This document shows, piece after piece, positions 10,384-22,625 of a stretch of 64,000 nucleotides of DNA (positions within the stretch are counted from its first letter, which is position 1; each line of letters begins with the position of its first letter). Made by a program: the position numbers and the translations under genes. Under the pieces are notes generated by a model, which worked only from the letters and a program-made list of their open reading frames with translations, was not told the origin of the DNA and did no database searches. This DNA is from Coniella vitis (lineage: Eukaryota > Ascomycota > Sordariomycetes > Diaporthales > Schizoparmaceae): positions 1,674,001-1,738,000 of the forward strand of contig WUJK01000003.1 in the NCBI GenBank assembly GCA_011317545.1, read 5' to 3'.

Positions 10384-13342
10384 TCAACGCCGGCAAGAGA
10401 CGCGATCCAAACTGGTAGATCATCAGATTAGCACTAGTGACAGACTTTGTACTTGTACACTCGTATGAAGACAAGACCTATATCTCACCAAGGAAAAAAA
10501 AAAGAAAAAAAAAAACAACCAGTCCTTACGCGTCGTACACCCTTCGCGTACTTTACGCGAGCGGGTGGAAAGTGCTGGGAAAAGAGGGGGAGGGTGTCTG
10601 TTGGTAAAGGGGAACCACCACATGAAAAGGTGGTATGTGGAAAAAGTGAAAAAGAAAAAAAGAAAAGAAAAAACAGCACCGTATGGGCCACTTACTTGAA
10701 AGCAGCACTGATCAGCGCCAAATGACTAAATGCCTGCGGCGTGTTCCCCAACTGCTCGCCACTGCGCGAGATTTCCTCCGAGAACATATTAAGGTGGTTG
10801 GAGAACGTCAACATATTTTCGAAGAAATCAATGGCGCGGGGAAGGTATTTGGGCTCGTAGACGCTGGCGCGCGTGAGGGCCTCGACAAGCCAGAATGTGC
10901 ACATGGAGAAAGCGCCTTCTCTTCCTCCCACGCCTGATAGTAACATGTAGAACGTTATGCGTTAGTTCACTGTTTCCAACGCAACCTATCCTTTGCGCAA
11001 GAGATTTATTGGAAAAGCAAAGCAAGGCATGGAAAGATGATGGATGGAAGAATTGCAAATACCATCGTCAGACAGTTTAGTATCATAACGATACACGAGA
11101 CCTGTCGAGGTCAATCCGCCTCGCTCAGGTGGCAGCAAGATACGGTCTATCGTGTTTAGGAAGCGAGGGTCACTCGGAGCGATGAAGAACACCAAGGGGG
11201 CTATTAATATCGACGAGTCCAGTTTAGTGTTGTTCTCGTAGCTCTGGATGAAGCACTTCTGTTCGACATTGTAACCTGTGGTTGTTGCAGCGTCCAGTGT
11301 CAGCGACCTGTTGCTGTTTCATTTACAAGAATAACATAGTTGGTACCTTTTTCCATAATCTCCTCGTAAAGGTTGTCTCTGGCTGTTAGCCATTTTACTC
11401 TGTTGGGACAGGGCAGATTCCGCTTGTCTGAGAGGCGCAGACCGCGATCAAAGGCCACCCAAAGCATAACTTTGGAGTAGACAAAGTTTTGTTTGTTATT
11501 TCGGACTTCCCAAATGGACATATCGGGTTCTGGTGGTGTGTTTTAGCATTTACTGGATCAAAGTCTGTATACTTTGGAGGGATGGTACTCACGGTCCATA
11601 ATAGTCAGGACGTAATCTACACCAGCGCGCGTTAGCAGGGTATGACAGTCTCTACAATGATCCACAGACCGGCTCTTTACCTAACATCTTCCGCACTGAG
11701 ACCCAAGTATCCCAGGTCACCGGCTTGCCGTACTTGTTGTTCAGGTAGATGGCATCCATGAGCTCTCCATAGATATCAAACTGCTGGTGGAAGGCGGCTC
11801 CATTCCCGATCCGCACCGGCTTTGAGCCCCTGTATCCCTCAAGGTGGTCCAGCTCGATCTCTGGAATTTCAGTCTCGCCACGAATGGTGAACATGATGGG
11901 CAAACCCCCATCTGGCGCCCGGGAACTGAGGATGCGCTGATTGATGAAGTCCATGTATGCGTCTGCCTCCTCGACAAACCCGAGACGCAGCAAAATGTAG
12001 ATGGTGAAACTTGAGTCTCTGACCCAAGAGAAGCGATAGTCCCAGTTCCTCGGGCCCCCAATCTCCTCAGGCACCGAAAAGGTCGGCGCAGCCACGATGG
12101 CACCCGTCGGCTCATACGTCAGGAGCTTCAGAATCATCAGGCTCCGCGTGACGACCTCGCGCCATCGGCCTTGGTACTTGGATTTGGAGATCCAGTTGTA
12201 CCAGAACGTCTGCGTGTCGTGTTGCTGCTTGTCCAAATCGGCCGTCGAGATATTGGCCGTGTTGTGGTTCTCCGAGTCGTCGCGCAGCGTAAAGGAGACG
12301 GCCTGGCCCTCTTGCAGCGTAATGTGCGTCACAATTCCGTCACTAACCATACCGTCCCTGTGTTCCTTTCGGAACTTGACAATGGGGCACGTTTCGGCGT
12401 TTTCTTCGCCCTTGTCGATGGTGACGTCTAGCTGTAGCTTGAGCCCGCCTTTCTCGACGCTGTGGAAAGTCACAGCCTTGGACGCCATGCCTGGCTCGTG
12501 GGTGGCCTGGAGTATCGTGGTAACGTGCTTTTCCTTGGCGTACCCTAGGGCTGGGAAGATCTCAACGTCGAGCGAGACCTTGCCGCGGATGCACTCGACG
12601 CGCCGGACCAGCCACTTTTTGAGCTCCTCTTGAACAGTTTGCACCTCTCTGTAGGATGACTGGCGGTTTGGTGTTGGTGGAGCCGGCGCCATTGCGGTTC
12701 GCGGCTATGTCTCGCAGTCAGTATTGCAAGGTACATGTCTGTACTTGTGGTACACCGAAAACAAGATCCACCGAGTTGAGGGCGTTTTGGAAGTACTGTA
12801 TGGGATACTGATATGGTGATTTATTGCCCAGTTACTCACCCGCGGGAAAAAGTCCACCAAGCCAGCAACACCATCCTCATGGATGTAGCGCGTGTGGAGG
12901 ATGTTGGAAGAAGGCAGGTAACTCTGCTTGGTGGTGCAAGTGATATTCGCCGGCGGCGAGATGCTGAAATGACCGCCCTTGTTCTTGTCCAGAAGACGGC
13001 AAAAGATACTGGGCGAGTCAAAGTCTGGCCTAGACGACGGATCGGATGATCAGCACTTGTACCAATTGCTGGAATCCCCTCCAACACTCACCAACACATG
13101 AAATCGCAGCTTCCGTCCATTCCAATGAGCGCCGCTGTCCTCAGGTTCCCAATGAGACCATAGTCCTCGATGGGCAGGTAGCCGTCGTAGCGGCTCCTGA
13201 GGGAACTGGTGGGCGCAGTTGTGGCATTTGAGCACGAGGTTGGCATCTCGGAGGCGTCTCTTGTCTGTTGCGTCACCATTAGTGCTACTTGTGCCTTCTC
13301 GCGTGTGCACGCTTTGTCGATGGCCCCATTGCGGTGTGGCAT
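10384..13342 (-). CDS. Glycoside hydrolase family 15, intracellular glucoamylase/trehalase-like
   Basis: Predicted inverting alpha-glucosidase of the GH15 type found in many fungi and bacteria; the bacterial relatives include trehalases. Eight exons (13342-13092, 13029-12840, 12704-11681, 11616-11593, 11529-11347, 11275-11063, 10933-10696, 10411-10384) join in frame to 716 aa. An N-terminal beta domain opens with IEDYGLIGNLRTAALIGMDG near 55. The (alpha/alpha) barrel contains NWDYRFSWVRDSSF (about 367-380), HLEGYRGSKPVRIGN (about 434-448), DMSIWEVRN, and LGNTPQAFSHLALISAAFN near the end. No signal peptide is seen, so it is probably cytosolic. Exon 4 is only 24 nt. The last exon restores the conserved NLDR ending; without it the protein would stop as AAFK. 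The start could lie slightly downstream. Confidence 0.9.
10412..10695 (-). other. Long last intron of the GH15 gene
   Basis: This 284-nt intron (GTAAGT donor, CTACCAG acceptor) is much longer than the others in this gene. It carries two long pyrimidine tracts on the sense strand (rc of 10493-10515 and 10647-10675). Retention ends the protein at the codon after the donor. Confidence 0.7.
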
Positions 13343-13597
13343 GGTTCTCTTGTTGTCTCTGAGCCCTGGAGCCAGATCTCTTGACAGAAGGCGCTGGCTG
13401 CCCAGCGCAAAGCGCTTCCTGGCTGGCTTGCTCTCATATTTGTAGGCTTAGTGAGACTTTCCTGTACTTACCTGCTCGCACTCCTGATCAACGTACATAA
13501 GCCGAAAGATGCGCCAACAGAAGCCAAAGAAGGTTCAGCCTTTCTCCAAGACGCCACCAAGTCAGTGTGCTCTAGCAGTGGCCTTTCTCCAAGATAC

Positions 13598-15974
13598 TAC
13601 TATGTATGTAGGGTCAAGCAGAGGAGACCAGCAAAAGCCTCAAAGCTTACTTACTGCCGGACGATCCGGGGCCCAGAACAAGGCGCTACTCACTTGCTGC
13701 TAATCGAACAGAGCTCTCGCACACCATTTCTACGGGCGTCTGATAATGGGCCAAAGTAGATACTGCACTGCAACCAAATCACCAAATAGTGACGTGCAGA
13801 GTGGAGCGGAAACCAATTACATATGTACTACTCGGTAGGTGTGTACTATGACAGTGACGTGCCCCGCTGTTGGGAATCTGGGGAACACCATGTACAGTTC
13901 CAGAAAGGGTCACGACCAGCGTGCCATTTCCACATGCCGACTGCGGAACAAGACTGACGATATTGTGCGATAGTTTGTTGTTGGCCTAGTGCTTTGGCAT
14001 GTCACAGAATACCTACTATGTATGTGCGTCGGCACCGTTCATCTGGTTCTTTATTTACACACACAGGCTCGTGAACATAAGCAGTCGAGAGTTGTACTAT
14101 CGTATACAACCCGAGGCTACAAGTGGAGGCAATATTCGAGGGTAGCCGAATCCGGGGCTCATAGCACTCCATTGGGAGCACACAGCGCATACTGTAGGGT
14201 AATCTGGATGAAATTATGGCATGGATGGCTCTTTGGGCTGCGTTGTCTGCTCTGCATTGAAAAAAGAAACCCACCTGGAGATGATTGTGCTTTTTGATTC
14301 ATATTGCGAGCAGCTAAAAACAACGTCAAAGTGCTCATCACATGATCAATGACGTTACCATGCGAGTACGGTCATGAGTCGCCAGCCTTGTTTCTGTACT
14401 ATGTATATTAGCAGTACAACGAGGTGGTGATTATGTAAACAAATAACCAATCGCTCAGAACAGAAAGTTAGAATTACATAGTACGGCATGTCGCAGCAGC
14501 ATCGCAGGAAGCATCATAGCAGCAGTTGAGGATTGCATAGTGCTGCTACGTCACTCTTATTCTGAAAATGAAGTCAAGCAAAGGGATAGCATGTGTTGGT
14601 AGGGAGAGCACTGTCCAAGTGGGATGGGGATCAGCATTTTGCCAGATGATCCAGGAAAACAAATGACACTTTGGGTGCTGGGCAGCCAAGCAATACTATA
14701 CAGTAGTACCATAGTACTATGTTAGGAGGAAAACACTATCAGTTGAAAAGCCCCCAGTGAGACCCTGTACTATAGTATGACAATCTGCCACTGACATCAC
14801 CCCCCTCACGCCCCCCTTTCCCCAGATTTCCTAGCGACGATCTACTGTACCTGTTCGATCTTGCCCTCACCATTTGCCCCAGTGGCCCGGCCCCTCATGG
14901 ACTTGAAGATCGTCTGTCCGTTAGCTTACATGACAAGATACTGTACTTGCGGAGAGATGAATCGACCATCTACGTAGCTAACAGTACTAGACTATGCGAA
15001 TACAATTGGTCTGGAAGAGTGGCAATCAAGGGAACGACCTTGCAAAAATCACGGTGTGCACAGGAATACTGTAGTAGCCGAGGGTGCACGTGTGCAAGCT
15101 CACTGACTAGGATTACGATTAGGGTCGAGGTCTAGAGTCTTGCTGGGGGCTTCCTGCTGATGATGCACATCAGGTGCGCTATCCAGGACTGCTGGGCTGC
15201 CCGGCCAAGCCAGTCTACCGGAGCGGCAACTCAACCCAGCATATTGATCAAGTGGTGGATGACCAACTTGGCAGCCCTCGTCAGGAGGACGTGCAAGTGT
15301 CGGAGGGGATGCGCTCAAAGCAATAAAATGAGCGGGGGAAAAGCCACAGTACATAGCAATGCGAGAGCGAACGAAACGACCAGACGGCCAGCGTCCGAAG
15401 ACAATGGCGATTCGCCGGGGGCCGCCAGTGGGCCCTCTGCGGACAACGAACTATGTGCTAGTATATACATCGTAACTAGGTATGTACAGTACAGTGCAAA
15501 ACAGGCCCCGACCCCGCTGGAGTAACCGCTGAGCTAAGAGAGCCGTGCTCCATAATGAATACGGCAGTACAGCACAGCACAGCGCTACTTTCCCCCCTTG
15601 AGACAGCCATCACGTTATACCGGACAACAACAAAAACGAGAGACAAAGGACACGGGCCGTCATCTTTCGCGCCCCTCCTCCATCTGTCAGTGCCAGTATA
15701 GAAAAGGATCATGGGGGTTGGGGAAGAGGAAGGGCCCAGGTGCCCGCCTGTCGCATCTCGCAGCAATCCTGCAGACCCCTGTTCCCGTGAGCCGCCCCCC
15801 TCAGGTGCCCGCGTTCAGGGCACACGGCCCACGCTGGCACCCACTAACACTCACTGTGACTAGAGCCTTATACTATGCGGTACCTAGCTGCCTAGTACTT
15901 TAGCGCTTTCCCAACCGTGGTGTGGCCTATCTTGGCCTTGTCTTGGGAGGCCGACCACCCGCAACTACTATGTA
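13598..15974. repeat. Cluster of five dispersed TACTATGTA motifs
   Basis: Exact copies on the plus strand at 13598-13606, 14014-14022, 14397-14405 and 15966-15974, and on the minus strand at 14475-14483. Elsewhere in the window the same 9-mer occurs at 4420(-), 19687(+), 27573(-), 32871(-), 44601(+), 44663(+), 47378(+), 48923(+), 60211(-), 60353(-) and 63903(+). None is inside a coding exon. Flanks beyond the nine bases are poorly conserved, although ATGTAC is frequent. Confidence 0.75.
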
Positions 15975-16491
15975 CATGGCAAGAGCACGTCTCTTTTCTT
16001 CTTTGCATTGTAGTTGGCCTTTTGTCTCGCCTCGTCTGCGCCGCCACAGGTCGGGTGAAACAGTCCAAGATTCTTCTATGACTTGATAGCGAGATGTACC
16101 CTAGAGTACCCAAGTATCTTGCTTGCTCGCCCAAGTGCCGAACAAAGCGATCTCATCCAGACCGCCCAATTGGCAAATCTCATCCGTGATCCGCTGTGGG
16201 GACAAATAGAAGCCAAAGTTTGCTTGCTATGCACTGCTGCGGCCACGCAAACGAGGAGCCAGCGCGTGCACTGAAAGTGGCGGGCCCAGGACAGTCAGTT
16301 GCATGCAGTGCCAGCGGTGCGCTGGCGGCCAGTCGACGCCCTGTTGCTGGCCCTTGCTGGCCCTTGGCAGACGGGGATGAGCACACACTTAGCAACCCCA
16401 GCAGCCGGGCAGACTAGGGGCTAGTAGCGCCAAATGGCCAGATGCCCACTGTTGTTGCTCTGCTGCGGCCGGTTGGGCCAGCAGCAGGTCT

Positions 16492-16515
16492 GCCAGTCAG
16501 CCAGTCAGCCAGTCT
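16492..16515. repeat. Short tandem repeat (GCCAGTCA)3
   Basis: Two exact GCCAGTCA units and a third, GCCAGTCT, run head to tail in the GC-rich leader region of the SLC35 gene. Confidence 0.8.
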
Positions 16516-16733
16516 CGGGCAGAAGGGCAAACCCACCTGGCCAGCTGGGCTTGCTGGGGCAGGGGGTCGCGATCCGTCCCGACTCGCTGCAGCAGCATTC
16601 TGCATCTGCAACTGCAACTTCCTAACGCCCAGACTCCGCACAGTCTGCCGTCCAGTCTGACAAACGGCCGCCGGGTCATGACAGCCCAATTTCCCAAATA
16701 AAGTCATTACACCAGCACGCTACTGCGTGGATA

Positions 16734-18916
16734 ATGCCTTCGTTCTCTCCTTCCCCGTCTCCTCCGCCCCCATTCACCTCTCTGACGCCCCTTTCAACGC
16801 CCGATCCCGCGCGCCACACCGAGCCTGTTGACGCCGACGTTGCCAGTGCTGCCACATCTGCCTTGCCACGTCTCTTTGCTGCTACTCACGGCGAGCACAC
16901 AGCCCGTTTTCCCATCGATCCCACGGCCTCTGCTGTGCCAACCCAAGCGCACGCGACCTTATCCAGGACTACCCACTTGGTTGTTCCCGAGGTGCCCGTC
17001 TCGTCCCCGTTACCAGCGGATTGTGCCAGCACCGCAGCCAGTCGTCCAAGGAGGGCTACCGTGTCTGATGCCCCTGCTGTTGTAGCCGCCGTTGCCTCTA
17101 CATCCTCTACTGACAGCATCGAAATGGACCCCATCAACCCTACCGGCCACCGCCGGCGTAGAAGCAGCCTCATGTCGCCATCTAGTGCCGCCGTACCGCA
17201 GCCTAGCAGGCACGGACATGCGCGAGGTCCATCAGTCAGCGGCCAGTTCGTCATGGACGAGCCCAAGATCTCAGAAGAGAGCGAGTCGACTGTCAAGGGC
17301 AAAGACGGCGTCATCAAGCCAACTCCAGACGATGATTTCTCGGACGAAGACCTACACGACGACGAAGAAACAGGCCTTACAGCCCCTGACAGGAAAAGAA
17401 AGCAAAAGAAAAGGAGGAGAAATACACTGCTTGATCAACGAATAGCTCGTGATAGGATCACAGAGGAAGAACGTAAAGAGGCAGACCAGAACGTGGTCAA
17501 AAAGCTAGCCGTAAACGGGACCTTGATTGGCTTGTGGTACCTCTTTTCACTGAGCATTTCCCTGGTGAGTTATTTTGTTTGTGTGTTGGTGCCCATGGAG
17601 CCCTCTTCCCATCAACATGACGACACCTGCTAGATTGCCATCGAAGCTAACCAAATGATAGTATAACAAATGGATGTTTGACAGCAACCGACTAAACTTT
17701 CCCTTTCCGCTTTTTACAACCTCGGTTCACATGCTTGTGCAATTTGCCCTGTCCTGCGTCGTCCTATACTTTGTGCCCTCGTTGAGACCCCAGAATGCAC
17801 CCTTGCGGAGGTCTGACTTGAACCACTCGACGAGAGACGAGAATGAAACTGACAGACCAATCATGTCGAAAATGTTCTACCTTACCAGGATAGGTCCTTG
17901 CGGCGCGGCTACAGGCTTGGATATTGGGTTGGGCAACACGTCTCTTAAGTTTATCACCTTGACGTTTTATAGTAAGATTTTCACCCTGCATTAACCTCGC
18001 GTCTCATTCAATGCAAAGATGCTGACCGTTCGAAGCAATGTGCAAATCTTCCGCCCTAGCATTTGTCCTCGTTTTTGCCTTTATCTTCAGACTCGAGACC
18101 CCAACATGGAGGTTGGTGGCTATCATTGCAACCATGACCCTCGGAGTCATCATGATGGTAGCTGGCGAAATCCAGTTCGACATCCTCGGCTTCATCCTGG
18201 TCATTTCCGCAGCCTTCTTTTCCGGCTTCCGCTGGGGGCTGACCCAGATTCTCCTGCTTCGGAACCCGGCAACCTCGAACCCGTTCTCGAGCATTTTCTT
18301 CCTTGCGCCCGTCATGTTCGTTACCCTCCTCATCATTGCCATACCTGTCGAGGGGTTCCCTGCTCTCGTCGAGTCATTGAAGGGTCTAATGACCGACTGG
18401 GGCCTCGCGGCTCCACTCCTCCTCCTCTTCCCCGGAACCATTGCCTTTCTCATGACAGCTTCCGAGTTTGCTCTGCTGCAGCGAACGTCAGTTGTAACCC
18501 TGTCTATCGCGGGTATCTTTAAAGAGGTCGTGACTATCTCTACCGCCACCCTCGTCTTTGACGACAAGCTCACGGCCGTCAACATTTCAGGCCTGTGTGT
18601 GACGATTGGGGCCATTTGCGCGTATAATTGGATCAAGATTAGCAAGATGCGACAAGACGCACAAAAGACGGTTCACAGCCGCGTACACATTGACCCAGAC
18701 TTGTCGAGCCCGAGCTCCAGCGAGACGGATGCCGAGGATGACGGTGGAGAAGAGACAGGCCTGCTCGCGCGGCAGAGTGTCGAGGTGCCTGTGGAGCAAG
18801 GCGATTTGGTCACAGTGGATGGCGATATCGTCGTTCCGCCGCCATCACAAATAACGCCACACATACCAACATTTGCCTCGGGCGAGGATCGCGATAAGTC
18901 TCAGCGGCAAGACTAA
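16734..18916 (+). CDS. TPT/DUF250 nucleotide-sugar transporter, SLC35C2-like (yeast YMD8)
   Basis: Multi-pass Golgi or ER membrane transporter of the drug/metabolite superfamily, probably for nucleotide sugars; the substrate is unknown. Exons 16734-17564, 17662-17971 and 18036-18916 give 673 aa. Residues 1-250 form a hydrophilic Pro/Ser-rich cytosolic extension ending in a basic block (DRKRKQKKRRR). The transporter starts near 260 (GTLIGLWYLFSLSISLYNKWMF) and includes the triose-phosphate translocator signature DIGLGNTSLKFITLTFYTMCKSSALAF. About ten membrane segments follow to roughly 595. The acidic cytosolic tail contains LSSPSSSETDAEDDGG. Both splice joins fall inside conserved motifs, which confirms them. 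The long N-terminal extension is usual for the fungal SLC35C2 group. Confidence 0.92.
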
Positions 18917-20180
18917 ACTTAAAAGCCATCTCCTTTTCTATATAATTTATTGTGTATACGGCAGAGAAGATGGCCCAAGATGGTTGCGGGGAAACTGGAG
19001 GTTATGGTAGGATCGCAACTGTCCAAAATAAAATGATACCCAACGGAAATCTATTGGTTATAACATATAAGGAACGAGGCTTTACGGGAAGGGCTTGGTA
19101 ATCACAATTCCCATGCATCTTGAGAAGGAGAATGATGGAAAGCGATCATTTGCATTGAACAAACTACAGCGGGGGGTCCCATTGTGTTTATATTTGGAGT
19201 TATCTATGGTAATTATTTTGCACCTTGGTTAGACTAGAAAAGATTAAAAGAGTTGATGGTCATGTCTACAAAGTTCATTCGGGAGCAAAGCTTGGGGGAA
19301 GTGATAACTTGGTCACCTATAACATTATTTCCTGCATTGTGTACGTTTCTGTTGTTGACTATAGAGAGCTATGGTCCATATATCTATTCTGTCAAGGTGG
19401 CCAAGCAGCGAACGGCACAAGAAGCTGATAGAGTTTGCTTCTATGTGTACAGTAGACCGATATGCACGTATACATTTGATACAACTCCAACCGTTCTGTA
19501 AGCGGTCGTTCTTTTCGTATGGGTTTTTTTTTTCTTCTTTCTTTTTGCAAGACACCAAGAGAAAGCGGGCTTCGGGTTGCTGTGCACCATATTTCTTTGG
19601 GAAAATGGCAGTATTACTCGAGTGTATGTTGATGAGGCCTCCTAGAGGTGCAGACATGCGGTGTATTATTGCCACTCAAATCGCAATACTATGTACAGTT
19701 GCGTCAGAAAGGCAGGCATCAACAAACACTATGTTCATAATAAGGCAGGTGTCGCAGATGCTGTAAGCTACAAAGCAACGTACCTGCCTCCAAGTAAGGA
19801 TTGAATATATTTACAAGAAGAGTAGAATAGCTAAAAGTATCTTGGCCCTTTTGCCTTCTATGTTTTGCAGTAGTAAAAAGTTTGTGGAAGTTTTGTCAGG
19901 TAAGATGCAAGGCTGAACAGAGTCCCTTGTTCCCCCAATCAATGACGTAGGATATGCCGGAACGCCAGACCAGAACACCGTTCTCAATTCCATGTGACGT
20001 CCTGTCCTATTTGCGTGAGATTGATACAAGAGGACCAAAAAAAAACAAGTAAGCAGAGACTGGAATCATTCTTGTGTGTAGGCTTGAGACCAACAGCATG
20101 GAAGCAATTATTCATTAAGTTTCGTGACGGACAGCACGGCGGACCGCCAAGACAGTCCAGACATTGGGGTGCTGACCACT
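18917..20180. other. Convergent 3' gap, SLC35 / RCR
   Basis: No gene is supportable. The sequence is AT-rich. It contains one TACTATGTA at 19687-19695 and a pyrimidine run near 19526-19544. Confidence 0.5.
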
Positions 20181-20792
20181 TTAGTGCTTGGCGGGTGGTG
20201 GTCCGCTGGGCGGCTGATAGACGGGTTCGCCGCCAGTCGTTGGGTAGTAGCTGCCGGATGGTTGTTGGAGCGGAACGTCGCCATTGTGGTGACCGTAGTA
20301 GCCCTCATTGCTGTTGAAGGACTGGCCCGTGGCCTGTTGGGGAACGGGGTTGGGTGTGTATTGTGGCGGAGGCGGAGCTGGGCCGTTGTACTTGCTGTTT
20401 GGGTTGTTGGGATTGTTTTGGCCGTACCATCCTCCCTGGTTGTACTGCGGAGTGGCCTGGCCGTGCATCATCCAGCCGGTGCCATACCTAGGTTGGAGGC
20501 CACGGCGGCGGCGGCGGCGATTGCTGATGCAACTCCAGAGGACGAAGAAGAGGAAGAAGAAGAAAATGATCAACCCTGCAAGAACCCAGCGGCCCCAGCT
20601 GTGGTAGCTGGACCGGCAATTGTTGTAGTACTGGCAGTCGTAGCTGTGGCAGAAGAGGAAATATGTTAGCAGAGGAAAGGTAGTCAAGGAGCAACGAGTG
20701 CATATCAAGAGAATCCATAATGCAGCTCTGGAGTGGATGACTTACTATGCTCTAGCTACGAGGCTACCCGACGTCGCGTGAGGGACGAACAT
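20181..20792 (-). CDS. RCR-type membrane protein (chitin deposition / Congo red resistance family)
   Basis: Single-pass membrane protein of the Rcr1/Rcr2 family, which in yeast affects cell-wall chitin and plasma-membrane protein traffic. Exons 20792-20746 and 20643-20181 give 169 aa; GCA TA joins C TAC GAC to form RAYYDCQYYNNCRSSYHSWGRW. The transmembrane helix (about 35-55) is WVLAGLIIFFFFLFFVLW, followed by a positive block SNRRRRRR, so the C-terminus is cytosolic. The tail is Pro/Gln/Asn/Tyr/Gly-rich and contains a PPPPQY stretch and a PVYQPPSGPPP ending; PPxY-like elements would fit Rsp5-type ligase binding. Reading the intron through would give a different, unsupported N-terminus. Family membership rests on architecture and the CQYYNNCRSS-type lumenal segment. 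Confidence 0.82.
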
Positions 20793-21867
20793 GATGAGCT
20801 TGCGCAGTTAATGTGAATGTTATGGTGTAGATCTTGAGTGTGGGTTGCGGGCTTGAAAGATTACCTGCTTTGCTTTGCCGTTGCAAGCGAAGACAAAGAA
20901 GTGAGTTATAGCGATGTCGTTGACAAGTGCAAAGAGAGAAGGTGGTATGTGCAAAAGAGCACGGGACAGGGAGGAGCGATACGGATGGCCTCTTTATTGT
21001 TTCCTGCCCTGCCAAGATGGTTAACAGGTTGTGCTACGAGTGTGGCCAAGGCTGGAGAAGCTACACAGCACAGCTGGCACAGCAGCGGTCACCGCAAGTA
21101 GCGTAAATGTACATCGGGCGGCGTTAGGCACCCACAAGATACATATGTGAGAGACGTTGAATACTTCGCAATGACGTGCCACTGACCACTGACAATCACG
21201 GTAGAGGCGGTAATGCCTCCCTGGCTTTTGTCACTGTCGCACTGCCACACTGCCAGAAAATGCCACTCACTTTCCACCGAAGGGCGTCATCCCAGGCGAC
21301 CCTAGCAACCCACCGCCGAAAGACTTACTGCACGGTCCCACTGGGCAGGTGCGTAACGGCGTATTGTCCAGCAAAAGCTACGGAACAGTGGCTTGGCGAA
21401 CGCGTCACGTCTTTGTAATACCCAGGTCTTTCCCTCTAGTTACTGCATGCATACATGAAGAGGGCAGTTTATCTTGCGCATGTTTCCCCCCTACTAGATC
21501 ATCAAGAGAAGTCCCAGAATTCTGGGTGATCGCAGCGAACCAGGTAGGTGCGGTATGGATTGCGGCTGTGTCTCCCCCAAGTCGCGTGATGGCTTGCAAA
21601 GGGCAAATCACATGGTTCGAATTACTGTTAAGGTTTAAATAATGCTAGGCCCAACTGGTTTTCTACTCCCCAAAAGAAAGAATTTGAAAAAGACCACAGC
21701 GAATCCGAGAACACCTTTTGGACATAATTCCACGCCAAGGAGTGCACGCCTCATATAGAAAAACCGTATCAAGTAATTTCTGCTCTTCTTTTAGCCCTCA
21801 CGTCACTCTCGAGGCTCAGGTCGCGCTCCTTCTTGGTCAACCCGCAAGCGAGTCAGACTTTTCCCGG
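20793..21867. other. Intergenic, upstream of the RCR-type gene
   Basis: About 1.08 kb with no supportable gene. It should hold the RCR promoter and the 3' end of the unknown gene at 21868-22625. Confidence 0.5.
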
Positions 21868-22625
21868 CTACCTCTGAATGCCTGGCTGAACTTGTGGTCC
21901 GGCCTGTTTGATTCTGATCTGCAATTGAGCCATTCGTACATGTTGGATTACCCGGGGCGAACGAGGCGACCGCGGGGACCGCGGCGATGCAGGTCGGAGC
22001 AACCGGTGCCGTCTCCACGCTGGCGACTTGGGCGACAGAAATCGCGCCCCACTCATGGATATGGGCGGCATTTGAAACTCTGCGCGCCGTCGAGATGCGA
22101 TGGCGCTGGCCTGCACACTCTGCGTCCTGATGCGCGCCTGGTCGCGCGTCACGCGTGTCGCCACGGGCGCCGGCTCGTCCAGGCGGATGTTCAGGGTTGC
22201 GAGGCTCTTGCGCCCGAGCGTCTTTTCTGTCTCAATCAAGAGATCATCTAGGCCGCGGCAGAACGTCTCGAGGCGCTTTCGGTTGTCGCTGCGCTTCGGG
22301 ATCGGGGTCGGGGTTGCGAAGGCGCACTTGAGTTTGACGAGGCGCATGGCTAACTCCTCATAGTGGATCGGATCGTACTCGAGAATCAACTCAATGTTGG
22401 TCTCGACCGGCCGCTTGAGCATATTGATTTTGGCTTGAATTTCTTCTTCCTGCACAGGATATCAGTCAGCGGTTGATTGTCCTCAGGCTGCTTTGCTTGC
22501 GCGTAGACGGGGACGAGAGGGTCACGCACCAGCTTGTCCTGATCGCTGTCAAGAAAGTTCTTGATATTGTTGGCGAGTTCGAGAGCGCCCAGGGCATCCC
22601 CCATGCGTGCACTGTGGCCGTTCAT
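21868..22625 (-). CDS. Uncharacterised 225-aa protein with helical N-terminus and SPR-repeat tail
   Basis: I do not recognise the family. Exons 22625-22530 and 22449-21868 join in phase (CTG | GAA) across an 80-nt intron with a GTGCGT donor, CTGAC branch point and TGCAG acceptor. Residues 1-120 look like amphipathic helices with many Leu, Glu and Lys (NNIKNFLDSDQDKLEEE, KINMLKRPVETNIELIL, ELAMRLVKLKCAF). Residues 120-165 are basic. From about 180 the tail is low complexity, with SPRSPRSPRSP, and ends in a Gln-rich segment. No signal peptide or membrane segment is visible. The splice signals and the contrast between conserved-looking and disordered halves support a real gene; the C-terminal boundary is less certain. 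Confidence 0.6.

Larger units (their letters stand above)
13343..16733. promoter_or_regulatory. 3.4-kb gene-free divergent region, GH15 / SLC35
   Basis: No open frame here has coding character. It holds five exact TACTATGTA copies (13598, 14014, 14397, 14475 reversed, 15966) plus near-matches. It also has a 14-bp direct repeat GCCTTTCTCCAAGA (near 13539 and 13581) and a GCCAGTCA triplication at 16492-16515. The right third is GC-rich with repeated GCTGGCC words. It must contain both promoters and could hold a non-coding transcript. Confidence 0.5.

Noticed and set aside
10692..10946. GH15 stop codon at 10692-10694 (protein ending AAFK)
   Set aside because: The site overlaps a GTAAGT donor, and joining to 10411 restores the conserved NLDR ending in frame.
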